A stretch of 64,000 nt of DNA from CAISIP01 sp038326025 (GTDB lineage Bacteria > Pseudomonadota > Gammaproteobacteria > Burkholderiales > Burkholderiaceae_C). Shown piece by piece: positions 17,088 to 25,803 of the stretch. Position 1 is the stretch's first letter, and each line of letters starts with the position of its first letter. The stretch covers positions 38,634 to 102,633 of the forward strand of contig JBBQJP010000012.1 of NCBI GenBank assembly GCA_038326025.1, given 5' to 3'. Position numbers and translations under genes: made by a program. Under the pieces are notes generated by a model. The model saw only the letters and a list, made by a program, of their open reading frames with translations, searched no databases and was not told where the DNA came from.

Positions 17088-18376
17088 TTCCCGCCGACCA
17101 TTCCACCATCGCCGCTGACGCCGCGCCGCCCCTGCGCCGCATCGCCCATCTCGACATGGACGCGTTCTACGCCTCTGTCGAGTTGCTGCGTTATCCGCAG
17201 CTCAAAGGCTTGCCTGTGGTCATCGGTGGCGGGCGCAGTGCCGTGCAGGCAGCGCTCGATGCACTGGCCGACGACCCCGAAGCGCAGGCCGGTGGCAACC
17301 CGCGCGCGCACATTCCGCTCGAGGCCTTCGCGCGGCTCAAGGACTACGTCGGCCGTGGTGTCATCACCACTGCCACTTACCCTGCGCGGCAGTTCGGCAT
17401 CGGCTCGGCCATGGGGCTGATGAAAGCTGCCAAGCTGTGTCCGCATGCGATTCAGTTACCGGTTGACTTCGACGAATACCGGCGTTTCTCGCGTGCCTTC
17501 AAGCAGATCATCCTGGATATCACGCCGCAGATGGAGAACCGCGGTGTCGACGAGGTCTACATCGATTTCACTGACGTACCCGGTGGCCAGCGCGAGGGCG
17601 GACGGGTGCTCGCGCGGCTGATCCAGAAAACCATTCTTGACACCACCGGCCTCACCTGCTCGGTGGGCGTCGCGCCCAACAAGCTGTTGGCCAAGATGGC
17701 CAGCGAGTTCAACAAGCCCAATGGCATCGCGATCGTGTTCGAGCACGATCTGCAGACGATGGTCTGGCCGTTGGCCTGCCGCAAGATCAACGGCATCGGC
17801 CCCAAGGCAGATGCCAAGCTACAGGGCTACGGCATCCACACCATTGGTGAACTGGCAGCAAAAGACGAACAGTGGCTGATCGATCACTTTGGGCAGAGCA
17901 CCGGGGCCTGGATGTTTCGCGCTGCCTGGGGCCGCGACGACCGACCGGTGTCCACCGCAAGCGAGCCCGTGTCGATGAGCCGCGAAACCACCTTCGAGCG
18001 CGACCTGCACGCCGTGCGTGACCGCGCCGAACTGGGCGCCATCTTCACGCGCCTGTGTGAGCAGGTCGCTGGCGACCTTCAGCGCAAGGGCTACGTGGGC
18101 AAGACCATCGGCATCAAGCTGCGTTTCGACGATTTCAAGATCGCCACGCGCGACCAGACGCTGATCCAGCACACGGCCGACGCGCAGGCCATCCGGCACG
18201 CCGCCGGCCAATGCCTCAAGCGCGTGCCCCTGGAGCGTCGCCTGCGCCTGATCGGCGTGCGGGTCGGCTCGCTGGCCAAGGCGGGCGAACTGCAGCCACC
18301 GGCAGTCGCAACAAGCGACCATGAAGTGCGCGAACCCGGCACCATGGGCGACGGGTGGACGGGCCAGCTGTTTTGA
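17084..18376 (+). CDS. dinB: DNA polymerase IV (Y family)
   Basis: A translesion polymerase of about 430 residues. HLDMDAFYASVE carries the first catalytic aspartate, and RGVDEVYIDFTDV carries the catalytic DE pair. VGVAPNKLLAKMASEFNKPNG and the helix-hairpin-helix INGIGPKADAKLQGYG follow, then the little-finger domain. Between VVIGGG and RGVITTATYPAR there is an insertion of about 38 residues absent from the E. coli enzyme. The GTG at 17084 overlaps the integrase stop (GTGA). The frame is open to 16802 but that part overlaps the integrase fragment. A LexA-like box upstream fits SOS control. Confidence 0.92.
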   Translation: MIPADHSTIAADAAPPLRRIAHLDMDAFYASVELLRYPQLKGLPVVIGGGRSAVQAALDALADDPEAQAGGNPRAHIPLEAFARLKDYVGRGVITTATYPARQFGIGSAMGLMKAAKLCPHAIQLPVDFDEYRRFSRAFKQIILDITPQMENRGVDEVYIDFTDVPGGQREGGRVLARLIQKTILDTTGLTCSVGVAPNKLLAKMASEFNKPNGIAIVFEHDLQTMVWPLACRKINGIGPKADAKLQGYGIHTIGELAAKDEQWLIDHFGQSTGAWMFRAAWGRDDRPVSTASEPVSMSRETTFERDLHAVRDRAELGAIFTRLCEQVAGDLQRKGYVGKTIGIKLRFDDFKIATRDQTLIQHTADAQAIRHAAGQCLKRVPLERRLRLIGVRVGSLAKAGELQPPAVATSDHEVREPGTMGDGWTGQLF

Positions 18377-18410
18377 ACCCTGACCCGCGCGGCAGGTTTA
18401 CAGTGGGACC

Positions 18411-19271
18411 ATGAACTCATCATCCACCCCACCCCTGATCTGTTTTTCCCTGATCCACGAGGGCCCCGTCGCCCATCTGGTGCTGAACCGACCCGAGGCC
18501 ATGAACACGATGAACGCCACGTTCTGGCGTGAACTCGATGGCGTGCTCGACCAGATCCACCGTGGCGCGCAGTCGCGCGTGCTGGTGTTGTCGAGCACCG
18601 GCAAACATTTCAGCGCCGGCATGGCATTGGACGTGTTCTCCGGCGGCGTTCAGATGGATGACCGCAGCCCGGAAGGCCGCGCCGCCATGCTCGACACGAT
18701 TGGCGCGCTGCAGGCCACATTTACCAAACTCGAATCCTTGCGTATTCCGGTGCTGGCCGCCATCCAGGGCGGCTGCATCGGCGGCGCAGTCGACATGGTC
18801 ACCGCATGCTGCCTGCGTTATGCAACGACAGACGCTTTCTTCTGCATCCAGGAAATCAACATCGGCATGGTGGCCGACGTCGGCACCTTGCAGCGCCTGC
18901 CCAAGCTGATTCCCGAAGCGGTAGTCAAGGAACTCGCCTACACCGGCCGGCGCCTGCCCGCCGCCAGGGCGCAGGCGCTGGGTCTGGTCAACGAGGTCTT
19001 CGATACACCGGAGGCGATGCTGGCCGGCGTGATGCAGGTTGCGCGCGAGATCGCCTCCAAGCCCCCGGTCGCGATCTGGGGCACCAAGCAAGCCATCCAC
19101 TACACCCGCGACCATTCCGTGGCCGACGCGCTGCAGCAGATGGGTTGGCTGCAAAGCGCCATCTGGAGCAACCACCACGTGCTGGAAGCGGTCACCGCCA
19201 TGAAGGAAAAGCGCGCCGGCAACTTTCCGGATCTGGCAAAGCTGCGGCGCTTTGACGACATGGGTGGCTGA
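18411..19271 (+). CDS. Crotonase-family protein, delta3,5-delta2,4-dienoyl-CoA isomerase-like
   Basis: A 286-residue crotonase. The segment EINIGMVADVGTLQRLPKLI closely matches the active-site region of ECH1-type dienoyl-CoA isomerases, whose acidic residues move double bonds in the breakdown of unsaturated fatty acids. The oxyanion segment HFSAGMALDVF and the IQGGCIGGAVDMV loop are also present, the latter with Asp in place of the hydratase Glu, as expected for the isomerase. It begins 34 bases after dinB, without evident functional link. Its convergent neighbour is queF. Confidence 0.85.
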   Translation: MNSSSTPPLICFSLIHEGPVAHLVLNRPEAMNTMNATFWRELDGVLDQIHRGAQSRVLVLSSTGKHFSAGMALDVFSGGVQMDDRSPEGRAAMLDTIGALQATFTKLESLRIPVLAAIQGGCIGGAVDMVTACCLRYATTDAFFCIQEINIGMVADVGTLQRLPKLIPEAVVKELAYTGRRLPAARAQALGLVNEVFDTPEAMLAGVMQVAREIASKPPVAIWGTKQAIHYTRDHSVADALQQMGWLQSAIWSNHHVLEAVTAMKEKRAGNFPDLAKLRRFDDMGG

Positions 19272-19357
19272 CGCGCATCCGCCGCTTCAGATGCGGCAAC
19301 GGGGCGAGGCCGCGCGCGACGCAGGCGCTGCAGCCTGGCCCGCGCGCAAACCGCTGG

Positions 19358-20206
19358 CTACTGCCGCGCCGTGCGCACGTTGCGTGGCAAGGCCTGCGGC
19401 GCGCTGGTGCGAAACGGGTTGATGTCCAGCCCACCACGGCGCGTGTAGCGCGCGTAGACCGACAACCTGGTTGGTTTGCAGCGGCGCCAGATGTCCATGT
19501 AGATGCGTTCCACACATTGCTCGTGAAACTCATTGTGATTGCGAAAACTCACGATGTACTGCAGCAAGCCTTCCTGGTTGATCTGCGCTCCGCTGTAGCT
19601 GATCTGCACGCTGCCCCAGTCCGGCTGGCCGGTCACCAGGCAATTGCTCTTGAGCAGGCGGCTACACAAGGTCTCGGTCACCGGCTGATGGTCGGTATCG
19701 GCGTGCAGCAGTTCCGGCGCCGGTGTGTACTGTGTGCATTCCGCATCGAGCCGGTCCAGATTGACGCCGTCGAGTTCGTGCACCGGCTCTCTGTCAAACA
19801 TTTCCGGCCCCAGCAATCGCACCCCCACGCCGCCGCCCGGCACCGGCGCGCCGCGCCACAAGGCCTCGTTCAGGTCTTTGCGCAGGCAGGCCTGAACCGC
19901 GTCCACATCGTCGAACTGCGTATTGTTGAAGCTGCCCAGATACAGCTTGAACGACTTGCTCTCGATGATGTTGGCCGTCTCGCACGGCACGGTGAAATGG
20001 CCCAACGCCAGCTGCGGCTTGCCGCGCCGGTTCAGCCAGCCCAGTTCGAAGGCTGTCCACAGGTCGGCGCCGAGAAAGGGCAAGGTCACGCCAACGCCGA
20101 TCTCGCTGCGGTTGGGCGCACGGGCAATAGGAAACAGCTGCGAAGCGTCGTAATGGTCGGGATAGGCCGACGCCTTGCCCAACTGGGATTGTTCGGGGGT
20201 CAACAT
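19358..20206 (-). CDS. queF: NADPH-dependent 7-cyano-7-deazaguanine reductase QueF
   Basis: A 282-residue type II QueF, which reduces preQ0 to preQ1 in queuosine biosynthesis. ESKSFKLYLGSFNNTQF is the QueF motif that binds NADPH. The catalytic cysteine and aspartate lie in LKSNCLVTGQPDWGS near residue 195, and the substrate-binding FHEQCVERIYMDI segment follows. Length matches the E. coli-type enzyme. The next minus-strand gene is a hydrolase, transcribed toward queF with a gap of only 14 bases, so they may share a transcript. No preQ1 riboswitch is evident. Confidence 0.95.
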   Translation of the reverse strand: MLTPEQSQLGKASAYPDHYDASQLFPIARAPNRSEIGVGVTLPFLGADLWTAFELGWLNRRGKPQLALGHFTVPCETANIIESKSFKLYLGSFNNTQFDDVDAVQACLRKDLNEALWRGAPVPGGGVGVRLLGPEMFDREPVHELDGVNLDRLDAECTQYTPAPELLHADTDHQPVTETLCSRLLKSNCLVTGQPDWGSVQISYSGAQINQEGLLQYIVSFRNHNEFHEQCVERIYMDIWRRCKPTRLSVYARYTRRGGLDINPFRTSAPQALPRNVRTARQ

Positions 20207-20220
20207 GCGAAAAAGTCCTA

Positions 20221-21114
20221 TCAGCGATGCGCCAGCAGAAACGGTGCCATATGGGGCATCAAGCGATCCACCACACCCTGTGCCAGGTCATGCCCCATGC
20301 CCTCGATGCCGGCAAATAACGCACCGGGGATACGCCGTGCCGTGTCCTGCCCGTGCGCCAGTGGCAACAACGGGTCGGCATGGCCGTGCAGCACCAGCGT
20401 GGGTTTGGCCAGCTTGGCCAGGTCGTCGGCACGGGTGTTGTCGGCGACGACGGCGGCCATCTGGCGCACGGTTCCGGCCGGATGGTAGTTGCGGTCCACA
20501 CCCAGTCCGATACGTTGCACCAGTTCCGCATCGTCTGTCGGAAAACCTGGGCTGCCGATGGCCTTGTAAAGCCGCACAAAGTGCGCCACGATGGCATCGC
20601 GCGATTGGTTGGCCGGGCGGCTGAACAAGACTCGCATCACACGCGAATCGGCCTGTGGCAGGCCGCGGGCGCCGCTCGAACTCATGATGCTGGTCAGGCT
20701 GCAAACGCGCCCGGGTGCCGCCAAGGCCAAGCGCTGCGCGATCATGCCGCCCATGCTCACACCCACGACATGGGCTTTGGCAACCCCCAGTGCATCAAGC
20801 ACGCCGATCGAATCGGCCGCCATGTCATGCAGTGTGTAAGGCGGCCGGATGCGCAAACCCAGGCGATGCTTGAGTCCGACCCACAGCAGGTTGGGCGTGC
20901 CCAGGTGGTCGAAATGTTGCGACAACCCGATGTCGCGGTTGTCGAATGAGATCACGCGATAACCGGCTTCGTCCAGCAGTTTCAAAACCGCTGGCGGCCA
21001 GGCCACCAGTTGCAGGCCCAGACCCATGATCAGCAGCACCACCGGACGCGTGTCGCGCGCGCCGGAGCCGCTGTCCTGCACTTCGATGTCGATTCCGTTG
21101 GCCTTGACCTTCAT
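20221..21114 (-). CDS. Alpha/beta-fold hydrolase
   Basis: A 297-residue hydrolase. The oxyanion region LLIMGLGLQLVAWPP precedes FDNRDIGLSQHFD; the nucleophile elbow is GVSMGGMIAQ near residue 117, the acid is expected in LVLHGHADPLLPL, and the catalytic histidine is in EGMGHDLAQ near residue 275. Similar proteins are annotated as esterases or aclacinomycin-methylesterase-like enzymes; the substrate is unknown. AAGGAG six bases before the ATG at 21114 fixes the start; the frame is open to 21297. Confidence 0.88.
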   Translation of the reverse strand: MKVKANGIDIEVQDSGSGARDTRPVVLLIMGLGLQLVAWPPAVLKLLDEAGYRVISFDNRDIGLSQHFDHLGTPNLLWVGLKHRLGLRIRPPYTLHDMAADSIGVLDALGVAKAHVVGVSMGGMIAQRLALAAPGRVCSLTSIMSSSGARGLPQADSRVMRVLFSRPANQSRDAIVAHFVRLYKAIGSPGFPTDDAELVQRIGLGVDRNYHPAGTVRQMAAVVADNTRADDLAKLAKPTLVLHGHADPLLPLAHGQDTARRIPGALFAGIEGMGHDLAQGVVDRLMPHMAPFLLAHR

Positions 21115-21187
21115 GTTGCTCCTTGTTTGTCCATTCCCGCCATTTGCATCTGCACCAGATGGCGCTGCGCCATACCGTGCGCAAAAA

Positions 21188-21964
21188 TCAGTTGGGTGCC
21201 GAACGCCGAAAAACCAGTCGATCCGGCTGCGACTCCCCGCGGTCCAGCGCATAACCTTCGGCATCGAAGGTCTCGAGCTGGCCCACCTGGGTGGCACGCG
21301 TGCGAATCACATGGCGCGCCATCAGGCCGCGCGCACGCTTGGCCATGAAGCTGATGACCTTGTGCCGGCCATCGCGCAGTTCCTCGAACACGCACTCGAC
21401 CACGCGCGCCTTGAGCGCCTTGCGGTCCACTGCCTTGAAGTACTCCTGCGAAGCGAGGTTCACCACTACCGGCTCTGCTTCCGCCTCGAGCCGCTGGTTC
21501 AGGTACTGCGAAATGCGCTCCCCCCAGAACTGGTACAGATTCGCACCACGTTCGTTAGCCAGCCGGGTCTTCATTTCCAGCCGGTAGGGCTGCATGCGGT
21601 CCAGCGGTCGCAGCACACCATACAGGCCGCTGAGCATGGCTACATGTTGCTGCGTCCACTCCAGATCGGCCGCAAGGAGCGACCTGGCGTCCAGCCCGCC
21701 ATATACGTCGCCATCAAAGGCCAGCACCGCCTGGCGCGATGTCTGCGGCGGCACCTCGCGCCGCCAGGCCTTGTAGCGGGTCACGTTCAGGCGTGCAAGA
21801 TCATCACTGAGGTCCATCAGCTCGGCAATCTGTGGCACCTTGAGTTTGCGCAGTTCGCGGATCAGCCGGACGGATTGCGCCACAAACAGCGGCTCGCTGT
21901 GCGGCAGGTTAGGCAAGGGGGATTCATAGTCCAGCGACTTCGCTGGCGAGAGCAACAACAACAT
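21188..21964 (-). CDS. yaaA: Peroxide stress protein YaaA
   Basis: A 258-residue YaaA (DUF328/UPF0246) protein. The N-terminus MLLLLSPAKSLDYESPLP is diagnostic, as are RYKAWRREVPPQ, YGGLDARSL, and the C-terminal KVISFMAKRARGLMARHVI. In E. coli YaaA limits free iron and oxidative damage after hydrogen peroxide stress and is OxyR-induced. A run of hydrolase and queF genes follows on the same strand. Confidence 0.95.
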   Translation of the reverse strand: MLLLLSPAKSLDYESPLPNLPHSEPLFVAQSVRLIRELRKLKVPQIAELMDLSDDLARLNVTRYKAWRREVPPQTSRQAVLAFDGDVYGGLDARSLLAADLEWTQQHVAMLSGLYGVLRPLDRMQPYRLEMKTRLANERGANLYQFWGERISQYLNQRLEAEAEPVVVNLASQEYFKAVDRKALKARVVECVFEELRDGRHKVISFMAKRARGLMARHVIRTRATQVGQLETFDAEGYALDRGESQPDRLVFRRSAPN

Positions 21965-22039
21965 GGGCAGAGAAACCTTTCGCGGCGATTATCCCTGCCC
22001 CCTGACACTCAGCGATGCCAGGCACCACAAGACCCTGTC

Positions 22040-23026
22040 TCAGCGTGCCCGCAGCAAGTCCTCGATGGTTTCCTGCACCGCCAGTGCTTCGGCAAAGCTC
22101 GGCAGCTCGTGCCGCTTGCCTTCGATCAGTGCGACCCATTGGTCCATCTGGCGGGATTGCCCGGCCGCGCGCAGTACATCCGGTTCACCCAGTGTTTCGA
22201 CTTCATTGCCTCGGCGCAGCCGCAGCAGACCGTACCAGTCGCGCAGCACGATGGCGCCCTGCTCCGCCCGCCAGACCATTTCGTTGCGCTCTGCCACTGG
22301 CAAGGCACGGTCGACTTTGGCCGTCACCTGCACCGGCACCTCGGCCGCGCTCAGAGTCGACTTCATGGCCGTTTCGGCGCCCATGCCGTGAATGGGAAAG
22401 GTAATGGCGCTGTCCCACACCGTGGCAGGACCCAGTACCCGTTGCAACACGAAGATGAAATGCGACAAAACTTCGCGCGCAAATCCGCCCTCGGTACGCA
22501 GCGACAACCATTCCCCTGCCGCCGCCTGCCATGGTCGCGGCCAGGCGGCAAACTCCAGCGCGATACGTACGTCGCTCAGCTTACCCAGCGGTTTGGCCGA
22601 ATCGGGGCCGAAAGTCTGCTGCAATAGCGCCAGGCCGGCCGACGCGGCAAGCGAATAGTTGACCGCCGCGCGATGTTGGCCTTCTTCAATCTTGCGGATC
22701 ACGCGGCGCCCCGCATCGAAATCCACCGTCAGGGGTTTTTCGCAGAATACGGCCAACCCCGCATCAAGGGCCTCAAGGCTCAGTGCCATGTGGGCCGCCG
22801 GCGGCGTGGCGATATACACACTGCGCAGCCCCGAGGCATGGATCAGTTGCTCGGCGCTGTGCGCTGCCTGGACCTCCGGGTGGCGCGCCCGTGTCAGGCC
22901 CAGCGTGTCGGGGTTGGCGTCCCAGACCATCGTGGCACACAGCCGTGGATGATCCTTGATACGGTCCAGCATGCGCTGGCCCATGACACCTAATCCGATC
23001 ACACCGACATTCAAACGGTCCGGCAT
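22040..23026 (-). CDS. Gfo/Idh/MocA-family oxidoreductase
   Basis: A 328-residue NAD(P)-dependent oxidoreductase. The Rossmann motif reads VGVIGLGVMGQRML near residue 6, the EKP motif appears in FCEKPLTVDFDAG near residue 92, and the C-terminal half is the alpha/beta dimerisation domain. Family members act on sugars, inositols or biliverdin; the substrate here is unknown. AGGGGG five bases upstream marks the ATG at 23026; the frame is open to 23074. The 13-base leader TACAGGGGGTGTT recurs before the aminotransferase gene at 42893. Confidence 0.88.
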   Translation of the reverse strand: MPDRLNVGVIGLGVMGQRMLDRIKDHPRLCATMVWDANPDTLGLTRARHPEVQAAHSAEQLIHASGLRSVYIATPPAAHMALSLEALDAGLAVFCEKPLTVDFDAGRRVIRKIEEGQHRAAVNYSLAASAGLALLQQTFGPDSAKPLGKLSDVRIALEFAAWPRPWQAAAGEWLSLRTEGGFAREVLSHFIFVLQRVLGPATVWDSAITFPIHGMGAETAMKSTLSAAEVPVQVTAKVDRALPVAERNEMVWRAEQGAIVLRDWYGLLRLRRGNEVETLGEPDVLRAAGQSRQMDQWVALIEGKRHELPSFAEALAVQETIEDLLRAR

Positions 23027-23167
23027 AACACCCCCTGTATGCGGCAAGACACAAGGATACAGGTGCCATGCCATGCGCGTCCATCAGCGGAAACGTCGCG
23101 TTACCGATCTGGCCGAAATCCGACCCGCCGGCGCCAACCGCGCCGACAAAGCGCCTCGGTGCGCCGG

Positions 23168-23758
23168 CTACTTCAGATCGGCCGCCAGCGACGCCAGTGT
23201 CTCGGGCGATATCATCATGTGCGCCGGGTAGTGGGTATGGTCGCAGCCGAGCTTGACGCCGGCACCCGCCTTGACCGCCGCCACCATGGCAGCGCTGAGC
23301 TCAAATCGCACGAAATGCACGGCTGACGTCTTCTCGTCATTCTCGCGCTCCAGATCCTCGTCGGCGATGGCATACACCCGCGCCATCCCTTCGACCTCGA
23401 CAAACATCCGGTCCTCGACGCCGATCAGCCGCGCGAGTTCGCGCTTGCGCTCGTTCACGTCCGGGTATTCGATCAGCATCGTTGCCTTCCAGTTGCTGCC
23501 GTTGGGAACCAGCGGCGCATACACGTCGATTTCCTGCAAGATGCCGTCTTCCTCGAAGATCTTCTCGATGCGCAGCATTTCCTGAATCTGGTAGCGGATC
23601 GTCATCTCGCTTTCGAACTGCAGCCTGATATGCTCGCCCAGCTCCACCGAACGCAGCTTGCGATGCGCCATGACATCGGTCTTGTGCGCCTTGCGGTACT
23701 TGCTGTAAGCCTCCAGGCTCATCAGGCTCTCGGGGGTGATATGTCCGGTAATTTGCAT
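23168..23758 (-). CDS. DUF3501 family protein
   Basis: A 196-residue protein of DUF3501, a family usually found beside rubrerythrin and a large Fe-S protein, as here. YSKYRKAHKTDVMAHRKLRS and IRYQIQEMLRIEKIFEEDGI are typical. No cofactor motif is visible and the role is unknown; the fixed neighbourhood points to peroxide or iron-sulfur stress. AAGGAG followed by six bases precedes the ATG at 23758, and the gene starts 25 bases after the stop of the Fe-S protein, so it belongs to that operon. Confidence 0.88.
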   Translation of the reverse strand: MQITGHITPESLMSLEAYSKYRKAHKTDVMAHRKLRSVELGEHIRLQFESEMTIRYQIQEMLRIEKIFEEDGILQEIDVYAPLVPNGSNWKATMLIEYPDVNERKRELARLIGVEDRMFVEVEGMARVYAIADEDLERENDEKTSAVHFVRFELSAAMVAAVKAGAGVKLGCDHTHYPAHMMISPETLASLAADLK

Positions 23759-23783
23759 CTCGGGCTCCTTGGTCATGGTCGGC

Positions 23784-25133
23784 TTATTTCAGGCCATAGG
23801 CTTCACGCACCAGCGTGAGCGGATGTTTCTGCGGCACAGAAGGGTGCTGGTTCACCTCGAAGCCCTGCGCAATATGGTGACCGCCCAGCGGGCAGTCCGA
23901 ACTGATGACGTCGGGGGCGCCGCCATCCTTGTGCGCGGCCATGGCCTTGAACAGCGGTTTGCCGATCTTCATCGCCATCGCATGCGTACCCTTCTTGACG
24001 CCGAATGTTCCGGCATGGCCCGAGCAGCGCTCATGCGTATGCACACTGGTGCCCGGAATCATCTTGAGCATCTCTTCGGTCTTCTTGCCGATGTTCTGCA
24101 CGCGTCCGTGGCAGGGTATCTGGTAGCTCACCCTGCCCAGCGCATGCGGGAACTCGGTCTGGAGCAGGCCGTCTCGCTTGCGCGCCATGAAGTACTCGAA
24201 CGGATCCCACATCGCGTCCTGCACCAATTTGACCTCGGCGTCGTCCGGATACATCAGGGGCAGTTCCTGCTTGTACATCAGCGTGCAACTGGGCACGGCG
24301 CTAAGAATGGCAAACCCGTCACGCGCGTACCTGGCCAGGATCGGTATGTTGACCTGCTTGTTGTCGTCCACCGATTGCAGATCGCCCAGTTCCAGCTTGG
24401 GCATGCCGCAGCATTTTTCTTTCTCTACCAGCACATACGGCACCGCATTGTGGTCAAGCAGCTTGAGCAGATCCAGGCCGATGCCCGGCTCGTTGTAATT
24501 GATGTAGCAGGTCGAATAGATGACCACCTTGCCCGGCGTCTTGGCGCCATCACGCACCGGGTGTTCGGCACTTTCGGGTGCGGCGGAGCGAAACTTTTTG
24601 GTGGCCAGGTCCGGCAGCCAGGCATTCTGGTCCACTCCCAGCACTTTCTCCATCAGTGCGCGGGCCGGCTTGGTGTGGTTCACCGCATTCACGGTCTGCA
24701 CCACGATCGGAATGCCGGCCAGGCTGCCGTGCACGTCGGTCGACGCCAGCAATTGCTCGCCCATGCCGACTTCGCCCTTCTTGAACTTGATGGCCTTGGC
24801 GCGCAGCATGGTGTGCGGGAAGTCGACATTCCACTCATGCGGCGGCACATACGGGCACTTGGTCATGTAACACAGGTCGCACAGGTAACACTGGTCGACG
24901 ACCTTCCAGTAATCCTGCTTGTCGACGCCGTCGACCTCCATGGTCTTGCTCTCGTCGACCAGGTCGAACAAGGTCGGAAACGAGCCGCACAGGCTGACGC
25001 AGCGCCGGCAACCATGGCAGATATCGAAGATGCGCTCGAGTTCGTGGAACGTGGCGGCTTCGTCGTAGTAGTCGGCCCCCTTCCAGTCGATCGGATGCCG
25101 TGTGGGTGCTTCGAGATTGCCTTCTTTCGCCAT
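23784..25133 (-). CDS. Fe-S protein with CCG domains (GlpC/HdrD-like)
   Basis: A 449-residue protein with two [4Fe-4S] motifs, ICHGCRRCVSLCGSFP and CYLCDLCYMTKCPYVPPH, near residues 40 and 80. Two cysteine-rich CCG-type segments follow (EKCCGMPKLELGD and HERCSGHAGTFGVKK). This resembles the C subunit of anaerobic glycerol-3-phosphate dehydrogenase and heterodisulfide-reductase partners, which pass electrons to or from membrane quinones. AGAGGA precedes the ATG at 25133. It sits between rubrerythrin and DUF3501 and may deliver electrons to rubrerythrin, which is inference from synteny. Confidence 0.87.
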   Translation of the reverse strand: MAKEGNLEAPTRHPIDWKGADYYDEAATFHELERIFDICHGCRRCVSLCGSFPTLFDLVDESKTMEVDGVDKQDYWKVVDQCYLCDLCYMTKCPYVPPHEWNVDFPHTMLRAKAIKFKKGEVGMGEQLLASTDVHGSLAGIPIVVQTVNAVNHTKPARALMEKVLGVDQNAWLPDLATKKFRSAAPESAEHPVRDGAKTPGKVVIYSTCYINYNEPGIGLDLLKLLDHNAVPYVLVEKEKCCGMPKLELGDLQSVDDNKQVNIPILARYARDGFAILSAVPSCTLMYKQELPLMYPDDAEVKLVQDAMWDPFEYFMARKRDGLLQTEFPHALGRVSYQIPCHGRVQNIGKKTEEMLKMIPGTSVHTHERCSGHAGTFGVKKGTHAMAMKIGKPLFKAMAAHKDGGAPDVISSDCPLGGHHIAQGFEVNQHPSVPQKHPLTLVREAYGLK

Positions 25134-25168
25134 GTTGTCCTCTTGTCTGGTCTTGTTGGCACGGGGCT

Positions 25169-25205
25169 CAGGCAAGCGGTCTCGACGGGTAACACCGCTT
25201 GCCTG
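25169..25205 (-). repeat. Perfect inverted repeat (12-base arms) between rubrerythrin and the Fe-S gene
   Basis: Arms CAGGCAAGCGGT and ACCGCTTGCCTG flank a 13-base loop. The hairpin lies in the 142-base gap between rubrerythrin and the downstream Fe-S gene and is immediately next to a second hairpin. It could be an attenuator or mRNA-processing structure separating expression of the two genes. It is not followed by a T-run on the minus strand. Confidence 0.55.
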
Positions 25206-25208
25206 AAC

Positions 25209-25230
25209 CGGCCACCCGAACGGGTGGCCG
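25209..25230 (-). repeat. Perfect inverted repeat (10-base arms) beside the previous hairpin
   Basis: Arms CGGCCACCCG and CGGGTGGCCG are separated by only AA, giving a very stable GC-rich hairpin. It lies on the rubrerythrin side of the 12-base hairpin in the same gap. A partial terminator or a stabilising structure for the abundant rubrerythrin message is plausible. Confidence 0.55.
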
Positions 25231-25275
25231 CGGCGAATCACGCGGCGCGGTCATCCGCGTCGCGTAGATCCGGAA

Positions 25276-25698
25276 TCAATCCACGAATTCGGCCAGGGCC
25301 TTGGCATAACGATTCGCATGGCTGCGCTCAGCCTTGGCCAGGGTCTCGAACCAGTCTGCGATCTCGTCATGGCCTTCTTCACGGGCCATCTTGGCCATGC
25401 CGGGGTACATGTCGGTGTACTCGTGGGTTTCGCCGGCCACCGCAGCCTTGAGGTTGTCACGGGTCGGGCCGATCGGCAAACCAGTTGCCGGGTCGCCGCA
25501 CTGCTCTAGCCACTCGAGGTGACCATGGGCGTGGCCGGTTTCGCCTTCGGCGGTGGAGCGGAACAGCGCAGCCACGTCATTCTGGCCTTCGATGTCGGCC
25601 TTGTTCGCGAAATACAGGTAACGGCGATTGGCCTGGGATTCACCTGCGAAGGCGGCCTTCAGGTTTTCTTCCGTTTTGGAGCCTTTGAGTGCTGCCAT
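25276..25698 (-). CDS. Rubrerythrin (diiron domain only)
   Basis: A 140-residue ferritin-like diiron protein that reduces hydrogen peroxide. The first helix carries ENLKAAFAGESQANRRY; the second has AEGETGHAHGHLEW; the third VAGETHEYTDMYPGM; the fourth AKAERSHANRYAK, so the Glu/His ligands are present. The C-terminal rubredoxin domain of classical rubrerythrins is absent, so it needs an external electron donor; the downstream Fe-S protein is the obvious candidate. AAGGAG precedes the ATG at 25698. The frame is open to 25812 but that stretch is non-coding. Confidence 0.93.
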   Translation of the reverse strand: MAALKGSKTEENLKAAFAGESQANRRYLYFANKADIEGQNDVAALFRSTAEGETGHAHGHLEWLEQCGDPATGLPIGPTRDNLKAAVAGETHEYTDMYPGMAKMAREEGHDEIADWFETLAKAERSHANRYAKALAEFVD

Positions 25699-25803
25699 GG
25701 ATATCTCCTTGGAATTGAGGGTTGAACAAACACATCTGCTTCGGACCACGCACGCGCGCCCGAAGAGCCATATAGGGTAGCCGGCTAAACACGATGGGTC
25801 TAA

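Noticed and set aside
21026..22627. 533-codon plus-strand open frame over yaaA and the Gfo/Idh gene
   Set aside because: Antisense shadow of two well-recognised genes; no domain signature.
23736..25451. 571-codon plus-strand open frame across the Fe-S protein gene
   Set aside because: It is antisense to the Fe-S protein, DUF3501 and rubrerythrin genes, which have clear cysteine motifs and ribosome-binding sites.
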